The notes below the pieces were generated by a model. The model ran no database searches. It was not told the DNA's origin and was given only the letters and a program-made list of their open reading frames with translations. A DNA stretch of 64,000 nt from Acidimicrobiales bacterium (lineage in GTDB: Bacteria; Actinomycetota; Acidimicrobiia; Acidimicrobiales; SZUA-35), in contig JAWKIO010000005.1 in the NCBI GenBank assembly GCA_041394265.1, positions 3,596,001-3,660,000 of the forward strand. Direction: 5' to 3'. Position 1 is the first letter of the stretch. Each line of letters starts with the position of its first letter. The position numbers were made by a program, and so were the translations under genes. Of the stretch, positions 44,078 through 52,540 are shown one piece after another.

Positions 44078-44677
44078 ATGGCCGCTACCTCCACCGAAAT
44101 GGCCGGACGCTCGCGCGGTCGGGCGGCGACCGAAGCGCTGCTCCGAAATGCTGCTGTCCGCCTCATCAATCGCGAGGGTGTCCTGTCGGACCTGCGATTG
44201 CAGGACATCGCCGACGAAGCAGGGGTGAGCCGGGGCCTCATCCATCACTACTTCGGTGGTCGCGGTGCACTGCTTCGCTCCGCGCTCGCTGACTTCCTCG
44301 AGACGCATCGGGCCGCGATCGAAGCCGAGCGAACACAGCACGGCGCCCCGCTCGATCGCCGCGCCCTGTTTCGCAACGCGAACAAGCACCCTGGGTGGGC
44401 AGTCGTGATGGCGTTGCTCGCGATCGACGGTGTTGAAGGCTTCCGGCCGATCGACCAACCCGACGAGGTCTTCGCCGACGTACGCCGCTACATCGACGAA
44501 GGCGTCCTGCCCGATGACTTGGACGTCGAGGCATCGCATTGCGTCACGCTCTCGACGGTGCTGGGGTGGTCCTTGCTCCGGGAGCACTTCGCCGAGCAAC
44601 TCGGCATCGGAGTCGACGAACTCGACCGACGTGGCGAGCACGTGCTGGCTCGTCAGGCCGCCGGCTTCCGGACCTGA
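44078..44677 (+). CDS. TetR-family transcriptional repressor
   Basis: 199 residues. The start at 44078 is chosen because the open frame upstream runs through the divergent gene. The N-terminal helix-turn-helix is LLRNAAVRLINREGVLSDLRLQDIADEAGVSRGLIHHYFGGRGALLRSAL. The C-terminal helical domain would bind a ligand and carries an LSTVLGWSLLREHF helix. It probably controls the esterase and itself through the palindrome at 44043-44057. Confidence 0.9.
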   Translation: MAATSTEMAGRSRGRAATEALLRNAAVRLINREGVLSDLRLQDIADEAGVSRGLIHHYFGGRGALLRSALADFLETHRAAIEAERTQHGAPLDRRALFRNANKHPGWAVVMALLAIDGVEGFRPIDQPDEVFADVRRYIDEGVLPDDLDVEASHCVTLSTVLGWSLLREHFAEQLGIGVDELDRRGEHVLARQAAGFRT

Positions 44678-44716
44678 CCACTCGTCGCCGACGTCAGTCC
44701 TTCGGGCTGCACCCGC

Positions 44717-46270
44717 ATGGGTCAGCGGCGAATCGCAACCACGCGAATAGCTGGACTGACGCTGCCGACGCTTGGCCTCGTGGGACGACATCGCCGCGGC
44801 GACGACGCCGAACTCCGCACCCGCGCGCGCCGCCGGCCGAAGGTCGAGCGGCTCACCGCCGTTGCGGTGATCGCCTGGGCCGTGCTCACCGCCGGCACCG
44901 GCATCGCTTACCTCCTGCCGCTCTCGCAGGACGCCACCGATTGGGTCTCCAATGTCAGCTTCGGCGTGGCCTGTGTGATGATCCTGGCCACCGTGGTGCG
45001 GGCCATGGTCAAGGTGCGAGGCATTGACCGGCTCGGCTGGGCGATGCTCTTCAGTAGTTTCCTCGCACTCATCGTGTTGTTCGCCATGGACCCGGCATCG
45101 TCGAACGGGCCACCCACGGCGGCCCTCAGTGTGGCTCCCGCCGTCGCCGGATCGCTCGTGGTCATCGTCTTCCTGTTCGGGCGGCGCGGTGTCGACCGTC
45201 TCGCGCTTGCTCGACTGTTCGTCGACGGCCTCTGGCTGACCGTGGGGCTCGTCGCGGCGTCGTGGTGGTGGGTCTTCGAGCCGATGGTGCAGCTGCGGGG
45301 ACCAATGCTGTTGGCCGCCTCGTTCCCGGTGGCCATCGCGCTGACGTCGGCCTCGACCGTGCTGCTGTGGCCCCGCCTCGCCGGCTCGGCCCGATTCGCC
45401 TTCGGTGCGATCGGGTTGGGCGGCTTCGTGACGACGGTCGCCGGGGTGATCCACCTCAAGCACGCGGTCGCCGGCACGCTGGTGTTCGGCACCTGGTACG
45501 ACTTCTTGTGGATGATCGGCCTGACGCTTCTCGGTCTGGCCGCCCTCCAGCCATCGATGGGCTCGACCCTGCGGGCTCGACCGCCGTCGGCGCGGTCCGA
45601 GCAGCTGATCACCTGCCTGCCGGTCGTCGGCCTGGTCGTACCGCTGCTGCACGGAGAGGCATGGCGGCGTACTCCGTCGGCGATCTCGATCGTGATGATC
45701 GTGGTGCTGGCGGTCCGGGTCGTGATTCTCATCTCACAGAACCAGGACCTCAGCAATCGTCTCAGTGACCTGGCCCACCGCGACGACCTCACCGGCCTGC
45801 TGAACCGTAGGGCCTTGCTCGATCACCTGGACCAGATCGAGTCGACCGACGGTGACGCAACGGGCAACCGTGGCTATGCACTGCTCTACCTCGACCTCGA
45901 TGGGTTCAAGGAGATCAACGACGCATGGGGACACGCCGCCGGCGACCACGTGTTGGCGACCACGGCGGCCAGACTGCGCTCGACCTTGAGAGCCGACGAC
46001 GCCGCCGCTCGCTTGGGTGGCGACGAGTTCGTCGTCGTGACCCGAGAGCACGAGGCGCGCGACCTCGCCGAACGGCTGCTGCCGATCCTCGGGCAGCCAA
46101 TTCCGTGGGCGGGCGCCGATCTGGTCGTCGGCTGCTCGATCGGCGTTGCGGCCACCGTGGGACTGACATCGGCCGAGCTCCTGGCGGAGGCCGACGGCGC
46201 CCTGTATCGCTCGAAAGTGGAGGGGCGAAACCGAGTGTCGGTCGCAGGGGTACCGCTCGATGCCGCCTGA
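44717..46270 (+). CDS. Membrane-bound diguanylate cyclase
   Basis: About 517 residues. Residues about 45-320 hold some eight or nine membrane spans (such as LTAVAVIAWAVLTAGTGIAYLL and ALVGSLVVIVFLF-like stretches). The C-terminal GGDEF domain has DDLTGLLNRRALLDHLD, YLDLDGFKEIND and the active-site ARLGGDEFVVV. It should make cyclic di-GMP from two GTP in response to an unknown membrane signal. An RxxD inhibition site was not clearly seen. The start is uncertain within the first 40 residues. Confidence 0.88.
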   Translation: MGQRRIATTRIAGLTLPTLGLVGRHRRGDDAELRTRARRRPKVERLTAVAVIAWAVLTAGTGIAYLLPLSQDATDWVSNVSFGVACVMILATVVRAMVKVRGIDRLGWAMLFSSFLALIVLFAMDPASSNGPPTAALSVAPAVAGSLVVIVFLFGRRGVDRLALARLFVDGLWLTVGLVAASWWWVFEPMVQLRGPMLLAASFPVAIALTSASTVLLWPRLAGSARFAFGAIGLGGFVTTVAGVIHLKHAVAGTLVFGTWYDFLWMIGLTLLGLAALQPSMGSTLRARPPSARSEQLITCLPVVGLVVPLLHGEAWRRTPSAISIVMIVVLAVRVVILISQNQDLSNRLSDLAHRDDLTGLLNRRALLDHLDQIESTDGDATGNRGYALLYLDLDGFKEINDAWGHAAGDHVLATTAARLRSTLRADDAAARLGGDEFVVVTREHEARDLAERLLPILGQPIPWAGADLVVGCSIGVAATVGLTSAELLAEADGALYRSKVEGRNRVSVAGVPLDAA

Positions 46271-46336
46271 TCCGAGGCCCGAAGCGAGCGCATCGGGACC
46301 CCAACTCGTCATTCTCGCGTCATTCTCCTAAAACCT

Positions 46337-46375
46337 GATTGATTTTGTCGGGAATAGGTCTAGGGTCATTCCCGA
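46337..46375 (+). promoter_or_regulatory. Promoter and palindromic operator of the sulfate operon
   Basis: TCGGGAAT (46348-46355) and ATTCCCGA (46368-46375) form a perfect 8-bp inverted repeat with a 12-bp spacer. A TTGATT/TAGGGT pair (16-bp spacing) overlaps it. The palindrome covers the -10 and downstream region, fitting a repressor or sulfur-responsive regulator. Confidence 0.7.
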
Positions 46376-46404
46376 CTCAACGACTCGGGATTTGGACGCA
46401 CCTC

Positions 46405-48189
46405 ATGGACACCAGCAACCACCTGACCGCCGACCCCGCATCGGACCCCGCCCCGCTCTCGGGTCCGGAGGCGCTGAAGCTGGCGAGCGAGCACCTGCGG
46501 GGCACGATCCGTGCCGAACTCGGCGACGCCGACCTGGCGGCCTTCAGCAACGAATCGGGCACGCTCCTCAAGTTCCACGGGATCTACCAACAAGATGACC
46601 GGGACATCCGCCGTGAGCGGACCCAGGCGAAGGAAGCACTCGAGTACTCGTGCATGGTGCGGTGCTCGGTGCCCGGTGGCCGGCTTCGTCCCGAGCAGTG
46701 GTTCGAGATCGACCGGCTCGCCGACGAGATCAGCGACGGTCGACTCCGCCTCACCAGCCGCCAGGGTGTGCAGTACCACTTCGTCAACAAGGGTGACCTC
46801 CACTCGCTGGTGAACCAGCTCAACTGCGGCCTGGTCACCACGTACGCGGCGTGCGGCGATGTGGTGCGCAACGTCATGGTCACCTCGGCGCCCTACGAGG
46901 GGCGGAACCTCGAGCGGCTGGACTCGCTGGCTCGTGCGCTCGCCGGGCGCTTCCGCCCCCAGTCCGAGGCCTACTGGGAGCTCTGGCTCGACGGTGAGCG
47001 TGCCCTGTCGTCGGGTCCGGCACCAACGCTGGATCTCACCGGGACGAACCCGGGCGTCGAGCCGATCTACGGCGACCGGTACCTGCCCCGCAAGTTCAAG
47101 ATCGGTGTCGCCGAGCCCGGCGACAACTCGATCGACGTCTACAGCCAGGATTGCGGCATCGTGCCGATCGACAGCCCCGACGGCGAGCCCGGTGCGGTCT
47201 TCATCGTCGGTGGGGGATTGGGCCGCTCACACTCCGACGACTCCACGTTCCCCCGGCTCGGTGATCCGATGGCGTGGGTGGCCGAAGACGACATCCCCGA
47301 TGTCGCCGAGGCGATCGTCACGCTGTTCCGCGATTTCGGAAATCGTGAGGATCGAAGCCACGCCCGCCTCAAGTACGTGGTCGAGGAGAAGGGCATTGCC
47401 TGGGTGCGTGAAGAAGTGGAGCGCCGGATCGGCAAGCCACTCGCCGATCCGCTGCCGCTCCCGGCGTGGGGCGGGTCTCGTGACTACCTCGGTTGGCATC
47501 GCCAGACCGACGACACCTGGTTCATCGGCCTCCCGGTGCCATCGGGCCGGCTCGACGACCAGCCTGGCCGCACCCGCAAGACGGCGGTGCGCGCCGTGCT
47601 CGAGAACTTCGCCAACGAGATCCGCATCACCCCGCAAGACGATGTCCTGCTGTGCGGCATCTCCGACCACGACAAGCCTGCGGTCGAAGCGCTGCTCGAC
47701 GCTCACGGCGTTCCTCGTGCCGATCAGCTCAGCCTCTCGGTCATCTCGTCGATGGCCTGCCCGGCGCTTCCGACCTGCGGCCAGGCGCTGGGCGAAGCCG
47801 AGCGGGTGCTGCCGGAACTCACCGACCTGCTCGACTCCTACCTGGGTGATCGGGGGCTCGGTGACGTCCGCATCGAGACCCGGATGACGGGTTGTGCCAA
47901 CGGATGCGCCCGCCCGTACGTTGCCGAACTCGGTGTGATTGCCCGGACGAAGACGGCTTATGACGTGTGGCTCGGCGGCAATGCGTCGGGCACCCGCCTG
48001 GCCAAGCCGGTGATCGAGGGCGTGCCGTTCCGCAAGCTCGGTGACGTGCTCGGCCCACTCCTCGACCGCTACAAGAGCGGACGGCTCGAGGGTGAGGGCT
48101 TCGGTGACTGGGCCAACCGGCTCGGTGTCGCAGCATTGAGTGAGGGCCTGCCGACCTTCGCCCGCCCCGGACAGAAGGCCGGTGCCTGA
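46405..48189 (+). CDS. sir: Ferredoxin-type sulfite (nitrite) reductase
   Basis: 594 residues from the ATG at 46405. Two ferredoxin-like half domains (GIYQQDDRD and RLTSRQGVQYHF are classical) carry the siroheme/4Fe-4S ligands ACPALPTC and TGCANGCARPY near residues 450 and 495. It reduces sulfite to sulfide with six electrons from ferredoxin. First gene of an operon with APS reductase and siroheme synthesis genes, which identifies sulfite rather than nitrite as substrate. Confidence 0.92.
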   Translation: MDTSNHLTADPASDPAPLSGPEALKLASEHLRGTIRAELGDADLAAFSNESGTLLKFHGIYQQDDRDIRRERTQAKEALEYSCMVRCSVPGGRLRPEQWFEIDRLADEISDGRLRLTSRQGVQYHFVNKGDLHSLVNQLNCGLVTTYAACGDVVRNVMVTSAPYEGRNLERLDSLARALAGRFRPQSEAYWELWLDGERALSSGPAPTLDLTGTNPGVEPIYGDRYLPRKFKIGVAEPGDNSIDVYSQDCGIVPIDSPDGEPGAVFIVGGGLGRSHSDDSTFPRLGDPMAWVAEDDIPDVAEAIVTLFRDFGNREDRSHARLKYVVEEKGIAWVREEVERRIGKPLADPLPLPAWGGSRDYLGWHRQTDDTWFIGLPVPSGRLDDQPGRTRKTAVRAVLENFANEIRITPQDDVLLCGISDHDKPAVEALLDAHGVPRADQLSLSVISSMACPALPTCGQALGEAERVLPELTDLLDSYLGDRGLGDVRIETRMTGCANGCARPYVAELGVIARTKTAYDVWLGGNASGTRLAKPVIEGVPFRKLGDVLGPLLDRYKSGRLEGEGFGDWANRLGVAALSEGLPTFARPGQKAGA

Positions 48190-48190
48190 G

Positions 48191-48883
48191 ATGCCCGCTG
48201 CCACCGCCACCCGGCCCGCCGAACTCGTCCCGCCTCGGCCCATCGTCTACCCCTCGGTCGCCGCCGCCTCGTTCGATGACCGCATGGATGCGAGAGACGC
48301 CGTGCGTCGTGCCGTTTCGATGTTCGGGAGCGACCTCAGCCTGCTGTGCTCTGGCCAGGACGCCGTGCTCGTCGACGTGGCCCTCAGCGTCGATCCGACC
48401 ATCGAGCTGGTGTTCATCGACACCGGCTTCCACTTCGACGAGACCATCAACACGATGCTCGCCATCGCCGAGCGCTACCGGCCGAAGCTGCGGGTCGTCG
48501 TTCCGTGGCGCCATCTCCCGGGAGCCGGCCGACCCGGCTTCTGCTGCTCGGATCACAAGGTCGACCAACTCGACCTGGCGTTGGTCGGTCGCCGAGCCTG
48601 GCTGTCGGGACTGCGTCGGGCCGACGGGCCGTCACGGGCCGATGCGCCGATGGCCGAGGTCGATCGGCGGGGCCTGGTGAAGATCAACCCCCTGATCTCG
48701 TGGAGCGACTCGAAGGTCGCCGGCTACGAACTGCAGCACCAGATCATCGTCAACCCGCTGCGCGACCAGGGCTATCCGTCGATTGGCTGCAAGCCGTGCA
48801 CCTCACCGGTCGAACCCGGCAGCGACGCTCGTTCGGGGCGCTGGGCCGGGTCGGACAAGACCGAGTGCGGACTCCACCTGTGA
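48191..48883 (+). CDS. cysH: APS (adenylyl-sulfate) reductase
   Basis: 230 residues. FCCSDHK and GCKPCTSPV provide the CC...CxxC ligands of a 4Fe-4S cluster, the mark of APS (not PAPS) reductases. The C-terminal ECGLHL holds the catalytic Cys. It converts adenylyl sulfate to sulfite using thioredoxin and passes it to the sulfite reductase. It starts one base after the previous stop. No sulfurylase genes follow here; they must lie elsewhere. Confidence 0.93.
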   Translation: MPAATATRPAELVPPRPIVYPSVAAASFDDRMDARDAVRRAVSMFGSDLSLLCSGQDAVLVDVALSVDPTIELVFIDTGFHFDETINTMLAIAERYRPKLRVVVPWRHLPGAGRPGFCCSDHKVDQLDLALVGRRAWLSGLRRADGPSRADAPMAEVDRRGLVKINPLISWSDSKVAGYELQHQIIVNPLRDQGYPSIGCKPCTSPVEPGSDARSGRWAGSDKTECGLHL

Positions 48884-49545
48884 CCGGGAACCTCCAGCCC
48901 GCAGCCACGACACCTCGGTCGGCGATCGAGATCGTCCCCGTCGGATTGCGGGTCGAGGGCAAGGCGGTGCTCGTCGTCGGGGCCGGCCGGATCGCAGCCC
49001 GCAAGGCCGATGCCTACGCATCGCAAGGCGCGATCGTCACGGTGGTCGCACCGCAGCACAGCCCGGAGATGGACGCCGTCGATGCGGCGGAGCGGCATCA
49101 CCGGGCCTTCCGAGCGAGCGATCTCGACGGTCAATGGCTGGTGGTCACCGCCACCGGCCGTCCCGAGGTCGACGGCGAGGTCTACGCCGAAGCCGAAACG
49201 TGCCGAATCTGGTGCAACGCGGCTGACGATCCAGAGCACTGCAGCGTGATCCTGCCCGCCGTCGTTCGTCGTGACGGCATCACCATCGCCATCTCGAGCG
49301 GGGGGCGGAGCCCGGCCACCGCATCATGGTTGCGTCGACGTATCGAGCGACTCCTCGACCACGACACCCTGGCCGTCTTCGCCATCGCCGCCGGTGTGCG
49401 AGACCGCATGCGAGCGAACGGCCAGCCGACCGAGGTGGCCGGATGGAACGAGGTGCTCGACAACGACGCCCTCCCGCTCGTCGCTGCCGGCGAACACGAC
49501 GAACTGGCCCGGCGACTCGCCACTGCCGTAGGAGTACCGACATGA
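48880..49545 (+). CDS. Precorrin-2 dehydrogenase / siroheme synthase (Met8-like)
   Basis: 221 residues, GTG start overlapping the cysH stop (GTGA). VGLRVEGKAVLVVGAGRIAARKADAY is the Rossmann NAD site. The middle segment AEAETCRIWCNAADDPEHCSVILPA is characteristic, and the C-terminal half SSGGRSPATASWLRRRIERLL completes the family. It oxidises precorrin-2 to sirohydrochlorin and may insert iron, supplying siroheme to the sulfite reductase. Confidence 0.9.
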   Translation: MTGNLQPAATTPRSAIEIVPVGLRVEGKAVLVVGAGRIAARKADAYASQGAIVTVVAPQHSPEMDAVDAAERHHRAFRASDLDGQWLVVTATGRPEVDGEVYAEAETCRIWCNAADDPEHCSVILPAVVRRDGITIAISSGGRSPATASWLRRRIERLLDHDTLAVFAIAAGVRDRMRANGQPTEVAGWNEVLDNDALPLVAAGEHDELARRLATAVGVPT

Positions 49546-50303
49546 CCGTGCATCTCGTTGGCGTCGGACCCGGCGATGCCGAACTGATGACCCTGAAGGC
49601 GGCTCGCCTCCTGGGTGAGGCAGACGCCGTCGTGTACGACCGCCTGATCGGCGACGACATCCTCGACTTCGTGTCACCGACCGCCGAGCGCTACGACGTC
49701 GGCAAGACGCCGGGACTGCCCGGACCAACGCAGGACGACATCAACGAGCTCCTCGTCGACCTTGGGCGACGCCTCGAGTGTGTCGTGCGGATCAAGGGCG
49801 GCGACCCGTCGATCTTCGGACGGGGCGCCGAGGAGGCCGACGCCTGCCACCGTGCGGGTGTGGCGACGACGATCGTTCCAGGTATCAGCTCGTCGGTGGC
49901 GGGACCGGTCGCCGCCGGCGTGTCGGTTACGCGGCGCGGTGTGTCGAGCGGCTATTGCGTCGTGACGGCGCATCAGGACCCGCACTCTTCGCCCGTCGAC
50001 TGGGATGCGCTGGCCCAGTGCGGTCTCACCCTCGTCGTGCTGATGGGTGCTCGTCGGGCGGGGCAGATCGCCACTGCGCTGCTCGCCGGCGGTCGATCGT
50101 CGACCACGCCGGTGGCCGTCATCACGAAGGCCACCCTTCCCGATGAACACGTCGAGCGTCTCGCCCTCGGCGAGTTGGGTCGTCGCCCGGTGCCGTCGCC
50201 GTCGGTCCTCGTGATCGGCGAGGTCGCCGCCTCCGACCTGACTACGCTGACGGCCGACCAGCGGTGGTCCGCGCCCGCGTCGGTGCTGGTCACGGCCGAC
50301 TGA
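49542..50303 (+). CDS. cobA: Uroporphyrinogen-III C-methyltransferase
   Basis: 253 residues, overlapping the previous stop (ATGA). VHLVGVGPGDAELMTLKAARLL and VVYDRL are the family start. VRIKGGDPSIFGRGAEEADAC and PGISSSVAGPVAAGVSVTRRG are SAM- and substrate-binding segments. It doubly methylates uroporphyrinogen III to precorrin-2, the step before the Met8-like enzyme. It completes a sulfite-reduction plus siroheme operon. Confidence 0.93.
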   Translation: MTVHLVGVGPGDAELMTLKAARLLGEADAVVYDRLIGDDILDFVSPTAERYDVGKTPGLPGPTQDDINELLVDLGRRLECVVRIKGGDPSIFGRGAEEADACHRAGVATTIVPGISSSVAGPVAAGVSVTRRGVSSGYCVVTAHQDPHSSPVDWDALAQCGLTLVVLMGARRAGQIATALLAGGRSSTTPVAVITKATLPDEHVERLALGELGRRPVPSPSVLVIGEVAASDLTTLTADQRWSAPASVLVTAD

Positions 50304-50384
50304 CCCACGTCTGAGGGCGGTGTCCCAGGGAACTGCGACCACTGCATTCCTCATGTCATCGCTTCATCCTCCGAAGCTGCCGAC

Positions 50385-51965
50385 GTGTCCAGTGCCCCAT
50401 CCATGCCAAGCGTTGAGAAGCTCGCCTCACTTCCCGCCATTCCGGCCACTGCGCTGCGGATCGTCAATCTGTGCGATCAGCCCGGTGTCGGTCTCGCTGA
50501 GTTGGGTGAAGCGATTGCTCTCGACCCCGTCCTGTCCGCCCGCATGCTCCGGCTCGCCAACTCCGCAGCCTTCAAGCGCAGCGTCGAGATCACCTCGGTC
50601 GACCGCGCCCTCATGCAGCTGGGGTTGCAGACCGTCAAGCTGACCGCGCTCGGTTTCGTGATCAGCGAGGCGGTCACCTCGAACCTCGACATCGACAACG
50701 CCCTGCTGCAACGACTCCAGCACGAGGGGCTCGTCGAAGCGGTCGCCGCTCGGGAAGTGGCGCACCGCTCGGTGCGCAACACCTCCTCGGAGGCCTTCCT
50801 CGCCGGGCTGTTCGACGGCCTTGGCCGACAGCTCTGCCTCTTCCTCGAGCCGGAGGGCTACGGCGCCCTGCTGTCCGACAGCAACTGGCCGTCACCCGAA
50901 GCCGAGCGCAACTGCCTCGGGACCGACAACGTCGGCCTGATGATCGCTGCGCTCGAGTATTGGGGCGTGCCGTCGTTCTACGCCGACGTGCTGCGCTTCT
51001 CGATCGGGGAAGACACCCACACGATGGAACCGCCGGTCGCCCACGTCGGCGCCGTCCTGCGGGTTGCCCGTCTCGCCGGCAAACTGCTCGTAGGGACTGC
51101 GGCCGAGACGACCGACGCGGACCTCGAAGCGCTTGCCGCCATCGGGCTCGATGAGTCCGCCATCGACGAAGTCGCCGAGGGGCTCAGCGCCCAGATCGCC
51201 GACATGGCCGAGGTGCTCGAGATGAGCATCAAGACCCCGCCGGACTACTCGGCGTTGCTCGAGCAGGCCAGGAACCAGGTGCTCGCAACCTCGCTCGAGC
51301 TCGCCCAGGCGTCCGCACTGCAGGCCTCACAAATCGACGAGCTTTCGATCGAGCGCGAACAGCTGCGCATGGAAGCCCATACCGATCGCCTCACCGGACT
51401 GCCGAACCGTGCGAGCTTCGAGGGATTCCTCGACAGCGCCATCAACGACCGAATCACGGGTCGGGTCAAGACCGGTGCACTCGGCATCGCCATGATCGAC
51501 GTCGACAAGTTCAAGTCGCTCAACGACACTCACGGCCACCAGGCCGGCGACCGAGTGCTCGAAGTGATCGGGGAGCGCCTTCTCGACATCACTCGCCAGG
51601 GTGAGATGATCGCCCGCTACGGCGGCGAGGAGTTCGTCTTCGTTGCTCCCGTCGTCACCGACGCCGACGGCTTGATGCAGGCGGCGGAGCGGATCCGGCG
51701 CAACGTCGCCGATCTCGAGGTCGACGTTGCAGGTCTGATCCTGAGGGTCACCGTGAGTGTCGGAGCGATCGGCTCCAGCAAGATCACCGCTCCCGAAGCA
51801 TCGCGAGCGTTGGTGCAGGCTGCCGACCGGTTGCTGTATCAGGCCAAGCACCACGGCCGGAACCAGTCTCGGACCGAGTGGCTCAGCCCGCACACCAACG
51901 AGCCGGCGGCGCCGCCGCCTGTCGAGCACGCCGATGCGCCATACCCCAGCGAGAAGCGGGCGTAG
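50385..51965 (+). CDS. HDOD and GGDEF signalling protein
   Basis: 526 residues (GTG at 50385 or ATG at 50403). Residues about 10-210 are an HDOD domain (LASLPAIPATALRIVNLCDQPGVG, PVLSARMLRLANSAAF). A coiled coil (LLEQARNQVLATSLELAQASALQASQIDELSIEREQLRME) links it to a GGDEF domain (HTDRLTGLPNRASFEGFL, DVDKFKSLND, ARYGGEEFVFV). It is a cytosolic diguanylate cyclase of unknown input. Convergent with smpB. Confidence 0.9.
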   Translation: MSSAPSMPSVEKLASLPAIPATALRIVNLCDQPGVGLAELGEAIALDPVLSARMLRLANSAAFKRSVEITSVDRALMQLGLQTVKLTALGFVISEAVTSNLDIDNALLQRLQHEGLVEAVAAREVAHRSVRNTSSEAFLAGLFDGLGRQLCLFLEPEGYGALLSDSNWPSPEAERNCLGTDNVGLMIAALEYWGVPSFYADVLRFSIGEDTHTMEPPVAHVGAVLRVARLAGKLLVGTAAETTDADLEALAAIGLDESAIDEVAEGLSAQIADMAEVLEMSIKTPPDYSALLEQARNQVLATSLELAQASALQASQIDELSIEREQLRMEAHTDRLTGLPNRASFEGFLDSAINDRITGRVKTGALGIAMIDVDKFKSLNDTHGHQAGDRVLEVIGERLLDITRQGEMIARYGGEEFVFVAPVVTDADGLMQAAERIRRNVADLEVDVAGLILRVTVSVGAIGSSKITAPEASRALVQAADRLLYQAKHHGRNQSRTEWLSPHTNEPAAPPPVEHADAPYPSEKRA

Positions 51966-51976
51966 CTGCCGGTCGA

Positions 51977-52441
51977 CTACTGATACCGGGTGCGTTGCGC
52001 CAGTTCGCGGCGAGCCTCGAGATCGGCGTCTTTCTTCGCCAGCATCTGGCGTTTGTCGACGGTCTTGCGTCCACGCCCGATGCCGAGCTCGAGCTTGGCT
52101 CGGCCGTCCTTGAAGTAGAGCGCCATCGGTACCAGCTGCAGGCGGTCGATGTTGACCTTCGACTCGATGCGCTCGAGTTCGTGCTTGTGGAGCAGCAGCT
52201 TGCGCTTGCGGGTGGTCTCGGTGTTCACATGCGTGCTGGCCCGGGTGTACTGGGCGATGTTGAGACCGACCAGCCAGAGCTCGTGGTGCTCGAACCGGGC
52301 GTAGGCGTCGTTGAGTTGCACCTTGGACTCACGGAGTGACTTGACCTCTGACCCGCGCAGCATGATGCCGCACTCGAAACTCTCGATGATGTCGAAGTCC
52401 CGGCGGGCGGATTTCGCCGTCGCCACCATTTTCACGGCCAT
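51977..52441 (-). CDS. smpB: SsrA-binding protein SmpB
   Basis: 154 residues. VATAKSARRDFDIIESFECGIMLRGSEVKSLRESKVQLNDAYARFE is the OB-fold that clamps the tmRNA elbow. The basic C-terminal tail enters the ribosomal decoding centre. It works with the tmRNA encoded at 42057-42440. Minus strand, back to back with the GGDEF gene. Confidence 0.96.
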   Translation of the reverse strand: MAVKMVATAKSARRDFDIIESFECGIMLRGSEVKSLRESKVQLNDAYARFEHHELWLVGLNIAQYTRASTHVNTETTRKRKLLLHKHELERIESKVNIDRLQLVPMALYFKDGRAKLELGIGRGRKTVDKRQMLAKKDADLEARRELAQRTRYQ

Positions 52442-52540
52442 CAGTCCAGGCTAGGCGGCGGATCGACACCTCCCATGTGCCTCATCGCTTCTCGTGTCTC
52501 CTAGCATCTGGCCCACATCGCAACCGGAGGTTGGTGAGAC

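Noticed and set aside
43004..45652. Long open frames antisense to the esterase, TetR and GGDEF genes
   Set aside because: They are shadows in GC-rich DNA with Arg/Pro/Gly-rich composition and no domains.
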